The position numbers and the translations under genes are program-made. A DNA stretch of 64,000 bases from Microbacterium sp. RURRCA19A (GTDB lineage Bacteria > Actinomycetota > Actinomycetes > Actinomycetales > Microbacteriaceae). Under the pieces are notes generated by a model, which was not told where the DNA came from, ran no database searches, and worked only from the letters and a program-made list of their open reading frames with translations. The DNA lies in assembly GCF_900156455.1 (NCBI RefSeq), contig NZ_FTNQ01000002.1:558001-622000 (forward strand). The letters are read 5' to 3'. Of this stretch, positions 1 to 8,500 are shown piece after piece. The first letter of the stretch is position 1. Every line of letters begins with the position of its first letter.

Positions 1-1
1 C

Positions 2-802
2 CCGGTGGTGTGGTCGCTCGGGTACACGCTCTTCGAGGGCAACGCGATCTCGGGATTCGAGTTCGTCGGCACCGACAACCTCGTGCGCCTGTTCACGGAC
101 CCGCGCGTCGCCGAGGCCCTGCGCTTCACGCTGCTCTACGCGGTGATCATCACCGCGGGGCAGGTGCTGCTCGGGTACCTGCTCGCGCTCTTCTACGTCT
201 TCGTCCTCCGCAACCGCGGCAGCGTCGTCCGGACCCTGGTGTTCTTCCCCGTCATCATCCCCACCGTCGCCGTCGCCCTCATGTTCCAGAAGCTCTTCGA
301 GGTGGCGCCGCAGACCGGCCCGGTGAACGCCCTGCTGAACGTCTTCGGGGTGGCATCCATCGACTGGTTCGGCAGCCCCGTCAGCGCGATCGTCGTCCTG
401 GTGATCATGGATCTCTGGCGGTCGATGGGCTTCTACGCGGTCCTGCTCTACACGGGCCTGCTCGACATCCCCGACGACATCATGGAGTCCGCGCGCCTGG
501 ACGGCGCGAACGGCTGGCGCATGGTGCGCAGCATCGTGCTTCCGCTGTCGCTGCCGGTCCTGCTGTCGTCGATCATCTTCTCGATCAACGGCACCCTCAA
601 GGTCTTCGACTCGATCGTGGCCCTGACCAACGGAGGCCCGGGAACGGCGACCACTCCGCTGACCCTCTACATGTTCCAGACCTCGTTCAGCTACGGCGAA
701 TACGGCTACGGCGCCTCGATCGCGCTGCTGCTGACGATCCTGTGCCTGATCGTGACCGTCTTCATCTTCCGGTCGTCTCGTCGCGACGTCACGAAGGGCT
801 GA
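2..802 (+). CDS. Carbohydrate ABC transporter permease, CUT1 MalF/UgpA type (5'-truncated)
   Basis: Inner-membrane permease of a sugar ABC importer; the start lies before the window because the reading frame is open to base 2. About 265 residues are visible, with several long hydrophobic segments and the cytoplasmic EAA loop ESARLDGANGWRMV followed by IVLP, which docks the ATPase in CUT1 importers. The next gene starts 6 bp later and encodes the second permease, so the two form a heterodimer. Downstream dehydrogenase and alpha-L-rhamnosidase genes suggest that the substrate is rhamnose or a rhamnoside; this is inference. The binding protein is presumably upstream, outside the window. Confidence 0.9.
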   Translation, partial: PVVWSLGYTLFEGNAISGFEFVGTDNLVRLFTDPRVAEALRFTLLYAVIITAGQVLLGYLLALFYVFVLRNRGSVVRTLVFFPVIIPTVAVALMFQKLFEVAPQTGPVNALLNVFGVASIDWFGSPVSAIVVLVIMDLWRSMGFYAVLLYTGLLDIPDDIMESARLDGANGWRMVRSIVLPLSLPVLLSSIIFSINGTLKVFDSIVALTNGGPGTATTPLTLYMFQTSFSYGEYGYGASIALLLTILCLIVTVFIFRSSRRDVTKG

Positions 803-808
803 TCCGCC

Positions 809-1702
809 ATGTCCACCGCCACCCTTCCGACCTCCTCCGAACAGCTGCGTCCTCGACGCCGCCCGGCTTCGCGCGCGGGCTCGGTCCGCCGCATCCCCGG
901 CACCGTCCTCATCGTCCTGCTGGTGGCGATCGAGGTGCTCCCGTTGCTCTGGCTGCTCATGAACTCCTTCAAGAGCCAAGACGAGTTCCTCAACGCCCCC
1001 ACCTGGGCGCTCCCGCGCGAGCTGAACCTGCAGAACTACGTCGATGCCTGGGTCACCGGCAACATCGGCCAGTACCTCGGCAACAGCGTCGTCGCGGTGT
1101 TCCCCGCGCTGGCGCTCATGCTGCTGCTCGGCGTCGCCGCCGGGTTCGTGCTCGAGGTGATGGTGTTCCGCGGGCGGGGCGGCATCCTGCTGCTCTTCCT
1201 CGCGGGCATCATGGTGCCCGGCCAGATGATCCTGCTCCCGCTCTTCTCGGTGTACTTCCAGGCGGGCATCACCGGGTCACTGTGGCCGCTCATCATCACC
1301 TACACGGCGACGGGTCTGCCCCTCACGGTGTTCATGATGGCCACGTACTTCCGGGCGATCCCCCGGGAGGTGTTCGAGGCGTCGACGCTGGACGGGGCGT
1401 CGATCTTCCGGTCCTTCTTCTCGGTCGCGCTGCCCATGGCCCGCAACTCGATCGTCACCGTCGGTCTCGTGCAGTTCTTCTTCTTCTGGAACGACCTGCT
1501 CATCGCCCTGACGTTCACCAACTCGTCGCAGCTGCGGACGGTCCAGGTGGGACTGCTCAATTTCACCGGACAGTTCGGTGCGACGCAGTACGGCCCGCTG
1601 TTCGCGGCGATCTGCATCAACGTGTTCGGCATCCTGGCGATCTATCTCGTGCTCAACCAGCGCATCATGGCGGGCCTGGCCAGCGGCGCGGTGAAGGGAT
1701 GA
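809..1702 (+). CDS. Carbohydrate ABC transporter permease, CUT1 MalG/UgpE type
   Basis: Second membrane subunit of the sugar importer, 297 residues. It has a basic, Pro/Arg-rich N-terminal tail, a first membrane segment near residues 31-50 and a MalG-type EAA loop EASTLDGASIFRSFF followed by VALP. The ATG at 809 lies just after the stop of the partner permease. Its own stop overlaps the ATG of the dehydrogenase gene (ATGA at 1699-1702), which implies translational coupling. No ATPase gene is visible here; many actinobacterial CUT1 systems share a distant MsiK-type ATPase, which would fit. Confidence 0.9.
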   Translation: MSTATLPTSSEQLRPRRRPASRAGSVRRIPGTVLIVLLVAIEVLPLLWLLMNSFKSQDEFLNAPTWALPRELNLQNYVDAWVTGNIGQYLGNSVVAVFPALALMLLLGVAAGFVLEVMVFRGRGGILLLFLAGIMVPGQMILLPLFSVYFQAGITGSLWPLIITYTATGLPLTVFMMATYFRAIPREVFEASTLDGASIFRSFFSVALPMARNSIVTVGLVQFFFFWNDLLIALTFTNSSQLRTVQVGLLNFTGQFGATQYGPLFAAICINVFGILAIYLVLNQRIMAGLASGAVKG

Positions 1703-2739
1703 CGGCCCCACCGTTCCTTCGCGCGGCAGTGATGACGGCGGTCGACACGACCGTCGTCGAGACCCGGCCCGTTCCCGCGCTCGCCCCGCACGAGGTGCTC
1801 GTCGAGGTCCGGTCCGTGGGCGTCTGCGGCTCGGACGTGCACTGGTACCGCGACGGACGCATCGGGTCGACACGGGTCGAGGATCCGCTCGTGCTCGGGC
1901 ACGAGGCATCCGGGGTCATCGTCGCGGTCGGCGCCGAAGTGCGGGACTCCCGTGTGGGGCACCGTGTCGCGCTCGAGCCCGGCGTGCCGTGCGGGCGGTG
2001 CGGTCAGTGCCGATCGGGGCGTTACAACCTGTGCCCTGACGTGCGCTTCTTCGCGACCCCGCCCGTGGACGGGGCGTTCGCGACCCACGTCGCCCTCTCC
2101 TCGGACTTCGCCCACGACGTCCCCGATGCCCTCGACGACGACGAGGCGGCACTCATCGAGCCGCTCGCGGTCGCGCTGTGGGCCGCGCGGAAGGCGGGGA
2201 TCGGGATCGGCGACCGCGTCCTCGTCAGTGGCGCGGGGCCCGTCGGTCTGCTCGTGCTGCAGGTGGCGCTCGCGGCGGGTGCCGAGGTGTGCGTGAGCGA
2301 CGTGGCCGCGGAGCGTCTCGCAGTGGCCGCGGACCTGGGCGCGTCGACGACCGTCGACCCGCGTAGCGACCCGCTGCCCGCGGACCGCACGGTGCTCATC
2401 GAGTGCTCGGGAGTCGCCGCGGCCATCCGCGCCGGGATCGCGGCGCTGGCGCCGGCCGGTCGCGCCGTGCTGGTGGGCATGGCCGCGGACGGCGAGGTCA
2501 CGCTCCCGCTCGATGTGCTCCAGTCGCGCGAGATCTCACTGACCGGCACGTTCCGCTACGCGAACCAGTACCCGGATGCCATCGCGCTCGCCGCGAGCGG
2601 ACGGGTGGATCTGCGCCGCCTCGTGACGAGCGTGCACCCCCTCGGCGCCGTGCACGATGCCCTTCTTCTCCCCGGGCGCGATCGCGCCGCCCTCAAGCCC
2701 ATGGTTCACCCGCAGCAGGATGAGATGACCACCGCATGA
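1699..2739 (+). CDS. Zinc-dependent medium-chain alcohol/polyol dehydrogenase
   Basis: Member (346 aa) of the zinc-binding MDR family, closest in motifs to sorbitol/L-iditol and threonine dehydrogenases. Visible features are the catalytic-zinc motifs GVCGSDVHWY and GHEASG, four closely spaced structural-zinc cysteines (CGRCGQCRSGRYNLC), and the nucleotide fold motif SGAGPVGLL. The open frame runs far upstream, but the ATG at 1699 overlaps the permease stop and begins the family homology. It also overlaps the rhamnosidase start by ATGA. A role in oxidising a sugar or polyol released in this operon is likely; the exact substrate cannot be read from sequence. Confidence 0.85.
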   Translation: MTAPPFLRAAVMTAVDTTVVETRPVPALAPHEVLVEVRSVGVCGSDVHWYRDGRIGSTRVEDPLVLGHEASGVIVAVGAEVRDSRVGHRVALEPGVPCGRCGQCRSGRYNLCPDVRFFATPPVDGAFATHVALSSDFAHDVPDALDDDEAALIEPLAVALWAARKAGIGIGDRVLVSGAGPVGLLVLQVALAAGAEVCVSDVAAERLAVAADLGASTTVDPRSDPLPADRTVLIECSGVAAAIRAGIAALAPAGRAVLVGMAADGEVTLPLDVLQSREISLTGTFRYANQYPDAIALAASGRVDLRRLVTSVHPLGAVHDALLLPGRDRAALKPMVHPQQDEMTTA

Positions 2740-5318
2740 CCGTAGACGTATCCCCCCTCACGTTCGAACACCTCCGCGATGCCCTCGGCATCGGCGTGGC
2801 TGCCCCGCGCGTGTCCTGGAAGACCACCGCCCCCGCCGGGTGGCGGCAGACCGGCTACGAGCTCGAGATCACGACCGCGCGCGGCGTCGAGACGTCCGGT
2901 CCCGTGCGCAGCGCCGAGTCGGTGCTGGTCGACTGGCCCTTCGCTCCGCTCGCCTCGCGCGAGGGCGCGATCCTCCGCGTGCGTCTCTTCGGCGACGACG
3001 ACGTGGCGTCGGCGTGGTCTCCGCCGTCGCGGGTGGAGGCGGGACTGCTGGATGCCGCGGACTGGGTCGCCGGGGTCGTCGGGCCCGCGTGGGACGAGGA
3101 TCCCGAGGAGCTGCGGCATCCGCCTCGCGTCCGTCGCGCGTTCGAGGTCGGGTCGGAGGTCCGGCGCGCGCGCCTGTACGTCTCGGCGCACGGTCTGTAC
3201 GAGGTCGAGATCAACGGCCGCCGCGTGGGCGATGACGCGCTCTCCCCGGGCTGGACGGTCTACGGCGAGAGGCTCCGGTATTACACGTACGACGTGACCG
3301 AGCACCTCCGCGCGGGAGCGAACGCGATCGGCTCATGGCTTGCCGACGGCTGGTACCGCGGGCGCCTGGGGTTCCATGGCGGCTATCCGAACCTCTACGG
3401 CAGCGACATCGGTCTCATCGCGCAGCTCGAGATCGAGCACGTCGACGGCACACGGTCGGTCGTGGCGACGGATGCCGAATGGGAGGCGGCACCGAGCCCG
3501 ATCGTGTCGACCGGCCTGTACGAGGGCGAGCACTTCGACGCGCGACGGGACGCCCCGGACTGGGCCACGGTCGAGGACCCGGCGTGGACGCCCGCGCGGC
3601 TCCTCCCGGTCGATCACGCGACGCTCGTGGCGCCCGAGGGCCCGCCCGTGCGGTGCACCGAGGAACTCGCTCCGGTCGAGGTGACGCGGTCGTCGACGGG
3701 GGCATGGGTCCTCGACTTCGGTCAGAACATCTCGGGACGCCTGCGCCTGTCGGTGGATGCCGAGCCGGGACACGTCATCACCCTCCGTCATGCCGAGGTG
3801 CTCCAGGATGGCGAGCTGTACACCCGGCCCCTCCGCGGGGCCGATGCCACCGACGTCCTCGTGCACGGTGGCGGGGCCCTGGAGTGGGAGCCGCGTTTCA
3901 CGATCCACGGCTTCCGCTACGCCGAGGTCACGGGCTGGCCGGGCGACATCGCGCCCGGTGCGATCACCGCGCGGGTCTACCACACCGACATGGAGCGGAC
4001 CGGATGGTTCTCGTCGTCGGATCCGCTGCTGAACCGCCTGCATGAGAACGTGCGGTGGTCGATGCGCGACAACTTCGTCGACATCCCCACCGACTGCCCG
4101 CAGCGCGACGAGCGACTGGGGTGGACCGGCGACCTCCAGGTGTTCGCGCCCGCGGCATCCTTCCTCTACGACTGTTCCGGAATGCTCCGCTCGTGGCTGC
4201 GCGACGTCGCCGTCGAGCAGCTGCCGGACGGCACCGTGCCCTGGTACGTGCCGGTCATCCCCGGCGGCGAGGAGTGGACGCCGATCCGCCCGGGCGCCGC
4301 GTGGGGCGACGTGGCGGTCCTGACTCCGTGGACGCTCTACCGGCAGTTCGGTGATGCGCGGATCCTCCGCGACCAGTACGACTCGGCGCGCAAGTGGGTC
4401 GATCTGGTCTCCCGGCTCGCGGGGCCCGCACGCCTGTGGAACACCGGCTTCCAGCTGGGTGACTGGCTCGACCCGGCGGCTCCGCCGCACGATCCCGCGG
4501 ATGCCACGACCGATCGGTACCTCGTCGCGACGGCGTACTTCGCCTGGTCGAGCCGTCACCTCGCGAAGACGGCGGAGGTGCTCGGCCGCGCGGACGACGC
4601 GGCGATCTACGCACAGCTCGCGGACGAGGTGCGCGAGGCGTTCCGCCGCGAGTACGTGACGGCGTCGGGACTCCTCTCCAGCGACGCGCAGACCGCGTAC
4701 GCCCTGGCCATCGAGTTCGAGCTGTACGCGGACACGGCGGAACGCGATGTCTGGGGTGCACGCCTGGCCGAGCTCGTCCGCGCCGGCGGCAACCGCATCG
4801 CGACGGGCTTCGCGGGGACCCCGCTGATCACCGACGCGCTCACGCGGTCGGGGCACGTCGACACCGCGTACGACCTCCTGCTCGAGAAGGAGTGCCCGTC
4901 GTGGATGTACACGGTGCTCTCGGGCGGCACGACCACGTGGGAACGCTGGGACAGCCTGCTCCCCGACGGCACGGTCAACCCCGGCGGCATGACGTCGTTC
5001 AATCATTTCGCGCTCGGCGCGGTGGCTGACTGGATCCACCGCACCGTCGGCGGACTGGCGCCGCTCGAGCCCGGATACCGGCGGATCGTCTTCGCGCCGC
5101 GTCCGGGGGGTGGGCTGACCCACGCGTCGGCGGAGCACGAGACGCCGTACGGACGCGCCGCGATCGCGTGGCGCGTCGCCGACGGTGAGCTGACGGTCGA
5201 GGTGCGCGTGCCGACGGGGGTGACCGGTGTGGTCGACCTTCCGGACGGCCGGCGATTCGAGGTGGCGTCGGGCCTGCACGAGTTCGCGGCGTCGGTGGGG
5301 GTCGTCGTCGGCGCGTGA
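2736..5318 (+). CDS. Alpha-L-rhamnosidase, glycoside hydrolase family 78
   Basis: Protein of 860 residues with GH78 architecture: N-terminal beta-sandwich domains (about 1-330), then an (alpha/alpha)6 barrel. Family hallmarks are DFGQNISGRLRL near residue 329, the acidic cluster DCPQRDERLGWTGD from residue 453 that carries the conserved catalytic-site Asp/Glu, GDWLDP, and a late TTWERWDS...NHFALG block. It removes terminal alpha-L-rhamnose from plant glycosides. No signal peptide is visible, so it should act in the cytoplasm on imported rhamnosides, matching the upstream permeases. Its start overlaps the dehydrogenase stop, so it is the last gene of the operon visible here. Confidence 0.93.
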   Translation: MTVDVSPLTFEHLRDALGIGVAAPRVSWKTTAPAGWRQTGYELEITTARGVETSGPVRSAESVLVDWPFAPLASREGAILRVRLFGDDDVASAWSPPSRVEAGLLDAADWVAGVVGPAWDEDPEELRHPPRVRRAFEVGSEVRRARLYVSAHGLYEVEINGRRVGDDALSPGWTVYGERLRYYTYDVTEHLRAGANAIGSWLADGWYRGRLGFHGGYPNLYGSDIGLIAQLEIEHVDGTRSVVATDAEWEAAPSPIVSTGLYEGEHFDARRDAPDWATVEDPAWTPARLLPVDHATLVAPEGPPVRCTEELAPVEVTRSSTGAWVLDFGQNISGRLRLSVDAEPGHVITLRHAEVLQDGELYTRPLRGADATDVLVHGGGALEWEPRFTIHGFRYAEVTGWPGDIAPGAITARVYHTDMERTGWFSSSDPLLNRLHENVRWSMRDNFVDIPTDCPQRDERLGWTGDLQVFAPAASFLYDCSGMLRSWLRDVAVEQLPDGTVPWYVPVIPGGEEWTPIRPGAAWGDVAVLTPWTLYRQFGDARILRDQYDSARKWVDLVSRLAGPARLWNTGFQLGDWLDPAAPPHDPADATTDRYLVATAYFAWSSRHLAKTAEVLGRADDAAIYAQLADEVREAFRREYVTASGLLSSDAQTAYALAIEFELYADTAERDVWGARLAELVRAGGNRIATGFAGTPLITDALTRSGHVDTAYDLLLEKECPSWMYTVLSGGTTTWERWDSLLPDGTVNPGGMTSFNHFALGAVADWIHRTVGGLAPLEPGYRRIVFAPRPGGGLTHASAEHETPYGRAAIAWRVADGELTVEVRVPTGVTGVVDLPDGRRFEVASGLHEFAASVGVVVGA

Positions 5319-5343
5319 CGGAGAGAGCCGTCAGCTCCTGAGT

Positions 5344-5372
5344 TTGAGAACGGTTATCACTAACGATACAGT
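5344..5372 (+). promoter_or_regulatory. Zur-box-like operator and promoter of the zinc ABC operon
   Basis: The AT-rich stretch TGAGAACGGTTATCACTAAC at 5346-5365 resembles the actinobacterial Zur operator, with a TGANAANNNTTATCA core and partial dyad symmetry. It overlaps a possible promoter, TTGAGA at 5344-5349 and TACAGT at 5367-5372 with a 17-bp spacer. Transcription would then begin almost at the znuA ATG (5380), giving a very short leader. Zinc-loaded Zur, encoded four genes downstream, would be expected to block this promoter. Confidence 0.6.
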
Positions 5373-5379
5373 GGGGGTC

Positions 5380-6378
5380 ATGACCCGACGCCTCCTCGCC
5401 CCTCTCGTCCTCGGCGCGGCCTCCGTGCTCGCCCTCGCCGGCTGCGCCGGCACCGCCCCGTCGGCCGGTGGCGCGACCGACGCATCCGGCAAGGTCTCTG
5501 TGGTGGCATCCACGGACGTCTACGGGTCGATCGCCGAGTCCATCGGAGGCGACTTCGTCGACGTGACGTCGATCATCACGTCGCCGACGCAGGACCCGCA
5601 CGAGTACGAGGCGAGCGCGCAGGACCAGCTCACCCTCAAGGGGGCGCAGCTGGTCATCGAGAACGGCGCCGGCTACGACGCGTTCATGGAATCGCTCATC
5701 GACGCGAGCGGATCGTCCGCCGAGGTGCTCACCGCCGTGGAGTACAACCACGACTACCCCGGTGCCGAGTCGCACGACGATGCCAGCGCCGCGCCCAGCG
5801 AGAGCGCCGACGACCACGCCCACGCCGAGGGCGACGGTCACGACCACATCGAGGGCTTCAACGAGCACGTCTGGTACGACCCGCACACGGTCGAAGACCT
5901 CGCGAAGGCGATCGCCGAGCACCTCGGCGAGCTCGCGCCCGACCACGCGGCTGACTTCACCGCGAACGCCGACGCGTTCGTGCAGCAAGTGGCCGGCCTC
6001 GAGGACTCGCTCGGTCAGATCGAGGCCAAGGATGCCGGCGCGAAGGTCTTCGTCACCGAGCCCGTGCCCGTCTACCTCATCGAAGCCGCGGGCCTGGTGA
6101 ACGCGACTCCCAACGAGTTCAGCGAGTCGGTCGAAGAGGGCCAGGACGTGCCGCCCGCGACCCTGCTGGAGTCGCTGCAGCTGATCGACTCCGGCCAGAT
6201 CAAGGTCATGATCGTCAACCCGCAGACCGGTGGCGCCGAGACCACGCAGGTCATGGACGAGGCGAAGGCCAAGAGCATTCCGGTGCTGGAGTTCACCGAG
6301 ACCCTCCCCGAGGGCCAGACTTACCTCTCGTGGATGCAGAGCAACATCACCGCGCTGTCGGACGCCCTGGCGGCGTGA
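5380..6378 (+). CDS. znuA: Zinc ABC transporter substrate-binding lipoprotein
   Basis: Cluster A-I metal-binding protein of 332 residues. An N-terminal signal with lipobox LAGC gives a lipid-anchored Cys at about residue 22. The mature part has the TroA/ZnuA fold signatures DPHEYE, a His/Asp-rich acidic loop (HDD, DDHAHAEGDGHDH, around residues 128-153), HVWYDPH and the late NPQTGG segment. The histidine loop is typical of zinc rather than manganese binders. The ATG at 5380 was chosen over upstream frame extension because it starts the signal peptide. The stop overlaps the ATPase start (GTGA). The upstream Zur-box-like site suggests induction under zinc limitation. Confidence 0.92.
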   Translation: MTRRLLAPLVLGAASVLALAGCAGTAPSAGGATDASGKVSVVASTDVYGSIAESIGGDFVDVTSIITSPTQDPHEYEASAQDQLTLKGAQLVIENGAGYDAFMESLIDASGSSAEVLTAVEYNHDYPGAESHDDASAAPSESADDHAHAEGDGHDHIEGFNEHVWYDPHTVEDLAKAIAEHLGELAPDHAADFTANADAFVQQVAGLEDSLGQIEAKDAGAKVFVTEPVPVYLIEAAGLVNATPNEFSESVEEGQDVPPATLLESLQLIDSGQIKVMIVNPQTGGAETTQVMDEAKAKSIPVLEFTETLPEGQTYLSWMQSNITALSDALAA

Positions 6379-7187
6379 GCGACACCGCCCCCCTGCGTAT
6401 CCGCGGTGCCGCCCTCGAGCGGGGCGGGCGTGAGCTGTGGTCCGGGCTCGACCTCGAGGTCGGGCCCGGCGAGCTCGTTGCGGTGCTCGGGCCCAGCGGC
6501 TCGGGCAAGACGACGCTGCTGCGCGCCATCCTCGGGCTCGAGCGGCTGAGCGGCGGCACCATCGAGGCGCTCGGCTCGCCGGTCCGCCGCGCCGGCAACC
6601 GCCGCATCGGCTATGTCCCGCAGCAGCGGCCGTTGCCGCGCGAGACGCCGCTGCGCGGACGCGACATCGTCGGTCTCGGCGTCGACGGGCACCGATTCGG
6701 TCTGCCTCTCTCGCGGCGCAAGGACCGTGCGCGCATCGACGGACTGCTCGAGGCCGTCGGGGCGACCGCGTTCGCCGACCGTCCGGTCGGGCTGCTCTCC
6801 GGCGGGGAGCAGCAGCGGCTCCGCGTGGGGCAGGCCCTCGCCGACGACCCGCGGCTGCTGCTGTGCGACGAGCCGCTGACGAGCCTCGACCTGGCCAATC
6901 AGCAGGCCGTCGTGCGGCTGATCGACCGCCACCGTCGCGAGCGGGACGCGGCCGTCCTGCTGGTCACCCACGACGTCAATCCCGTGCTCGCCCACGTCGA
7001 CCGCATCCTCTACATCGCTCACGGCCGCTTCACGCTCGGCACCCCCGAAGAGGTCCTGACATCCGAGACGTTGACCGCGCTGTACGGCGCGCCCGTCTTC
7101 GTGACCCGCGCCGGGGGACGACTCGTCGTCGTCGGAGCTCCGGACGCCGACGATGAGCACCACCATCACGACGAGGAAGACGCATGA
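6375..7187 (+). CDS. znuC: Zinc ABC transporter ATP-binding protein
   Basis: ATPase subunit of the zinc importer, 270 residues. Walker A is GPSGSGKTT, the Q-loop lies in the GYVPQQRPLP segment, the signature motif is LSGGEQQR, Walker B is LLLCDEPLTSLD, and the H-loop is VTHDVN. A His/Asp-rich tail (DADDEHHHHDEEDA) could bind zinc locally. The start is GTG at 6375, overlapping the znuA stop. It is followed directly by the permease gene with an ATGA overlap, so the three genes form one tightly coupled operon. Confidence 0.92.
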   Translation: MSDTAPLRIRGAALERGGRELWSGLDLEVGPGELVAVLGPSGSGKTTLLRAILGLERLSGGTIEALGSPVRRAGNRRIGYVPQQRPLPRETPLRGRDIVGLGVDGHRFGLPLSRRKDRARIDGLLEAVGATAFADRPVGLLSGGEQQRLRVGQALADDPRLLLCDEPLTSLDLANQQAVVRLIDRHRRERDAAVLLVTHDVNPVLAHVDRILYIAHGRFTLGTPEEVLTSETLTALYGAPVFVTRAGGRLVVVGAPDADDEHHHHDEEDA

Positions 7188-8044
7188 ACTGGTCCGACGT
7201 CGGAAACGCCCTGTTCGGCGGGGTGAGCCAGTACGGCGCGATCCTCGAACTGGTGCAGAACTCCGTCTACGCGGGCGCCGTGCTCGGCCTGGTCGGGGGA
7301 CTCATCGGCGTGTTCGTGATGCAGCGCGACATGGCCTTCGCGGTGCACGGCATCAGCGAGCTCTCCTTCGCCGGCGCGGCGGTGGCGCTCCTCATCGGGG
7401 TCGACGTCGTCTCCGGCTCGATCGTGGGGTCGCTCATCGCGGCGGCGATCATCGGGCTGCTCGGAGCGCGCGCCCGCGACCGCAACTCGATCATCGGCGT
7501 GCTCATGCCGTTCGGTCTGGGTGTCGGCATCCTGTGCCTGTCGCTCTACAACGGCCGCAGCGCCACCCGGTTCAGCCTGCTCACCGGGCAGATCGTGTCG
7601 GTGCAGAGCGCCCAGCTCGGCTGGCTCGTCGTCATCGGGCTGATCGTGCTGCTGGCGCTGCTGATGATCTGGCGCCCGCTGCGCTTCGACTCGCTCGACC
7701 CGCAGTCCGCCGCCGCGCGCGGCGTCCCGACGACGGCCGTGTCGCTCGGGTTCATGCTGCTGCTCGGGCTCATCGTCGCCGTCGCGGTCCACATCATCGG
7801 CGCCCTGCTCGTGATGGCGTTGCTGGTCACGCCCGCCGCGGCGGCGATGCGGGTGGCATCCGGTCCCCTGTCGGTGCCGCTGCTGGCGGCGTCGTTCGGC
7901 TTCGTCTCCGCGGTCGGCGGCGTGCTCCTGGCCGTGGCGGGAACCCTTCCGGTGAGCCCGTACATCACCACGATCTCGTTCCTGATCTACCTCGTCTGCC
8001 GGGTGATCGGGGCGCGTCGCGACCGCACCACCCGGGCGGCGTAG
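7184..8044 (+). CDS. znuB: Zinc ABC transporter permease
   Basis: Membrane subunit (286 aa) of the ABC-3 family, with about eight hydrophobic segments. Recognisable stretches are GGLIGVFVMQRDMAFAVHG near the N-terminus and HIIGALLVMALLVTPAAAA in the second half, both typical of ZnuB/TroC permeases. It overlaps the ATPase stop by ATGA. The zur gene follows after 42 bp, so importer and repressor are neighbours, as in many actinobacteria. Confidence 0.92.
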   Translation: MNWSDVGNALFGGVSQYGAILELVQNSVYAGAVLGLVGGLIGVFVMQRDMAFAVHGISELSFAGAAVALLIGVDVVSGSIVGSLIAAAIIGLLGARARDRNSIIGVLMPFGLGVGILCLSLYNGRSATRFSLLTGQIVSVQSAQLGWLVVIGLIVLLALLMIWRPLRFDSLDPQSAAARGVPTTAVSLGFMLLLGLIVAVAVHIIGALLVMALLVTPAAAAMRVASGPLSVPLLAASFGFVSAVGGVLLAVAGTLPVSPYITTISFLIYLVCRVIGARRDRTTRAA

Positions 8045-8086
8045 TCCCCAGCCGATTCACCATCGGGCCTCGGTAGACTCGACCGC

Positions 8087-8500
8087 ATGGTCCAGCGCAA
8101 CACGTGGCAGCGCGAGCGCGTGCGCGAAGCGCTCGCGGGTGCGGGCGGCTTCGTCAGCGCCCAGTCGCTGCACGCGACCCTGCGCGACGAGAACACCGGC
8201 ATCGGGCTGGCCACCGTGTACCGTGCGCTCGCGGGACTCGCGGCCCAGGGCGACGCCGATTCGCTGCAGAGCCCCGAGGGCGAGAACCTCTTCCGCGCGT
8301 GCGAGACCCGCGGACACCACCACCACCTGATCTGCCGCTCGTGCGGCGTCGCCGTCGAGATCGAGGCCGACGCCGTCGAGGAGTGGGCGCAGCGCACCGC
8401 CGCCCAGCACGGTTTCTCCCAGGCCGAGCACGTGGTCGACATCTTCGGTGTCTGCGCCGACTGCGCGCTCGCGCGCGCCCGTGAGCGTGGCGACGAGTAG
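8087..8500 (+). CDS. zur: Fur-family zinc uptake regulator
   Basis: Fur-family repressor of 137 residues with an N-terminal winged helix (GLATVYRALAGL as recognition region) and a C-terminal metal-binding/dimerisation domain. The structural zinc cysteines are C83xxC86 and C123xxC126, and a run of four histidines lies at 77-80. Adjacency to znuACB identifies it as Zur rather than Fur or PerR. A TAGACT -10-like hexamer at 8074-8079 lies only 8 bp before the ATG, so it may have its own near-leaderless promoter. The next gene starts inside its 3' end. Confidence 0.88.
   Translation: MVQRNTWQRERVREALAGAGGFVSAQSLHATLRDENTGIGLATVYRALAGLAAQGDADSLQSPEGENLFRACETRGHHHHLICRSCGVAVEIEADAVEEWAQRTAAQHGFSQAEHVVDIFGVCADCALARARERGDE

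Noticed and set aside
10..1698. Upstream extension of the dehydrogenase frame across both permease genes
   Set aside because: It is out of frame with the permeases, Arg/Pro/His-rich as expected of shadow translation, and the family homology begins at the overlapping ATG at 1699.
3333..5279. Long minus-strand open frame opposite the rhamnosidase
   Set aside because: Composition is typical of antisense translation of GC-rich genes (Arg, His, Val, Asp-rich, no domain), with a clear GH78 gene on the other strand.
5319..5345. GACGG/CCGTC dyad as terminator of the rhamnosidase gene
   Set aside because: Only a 5-bp stem without a T tract; too weak to call.
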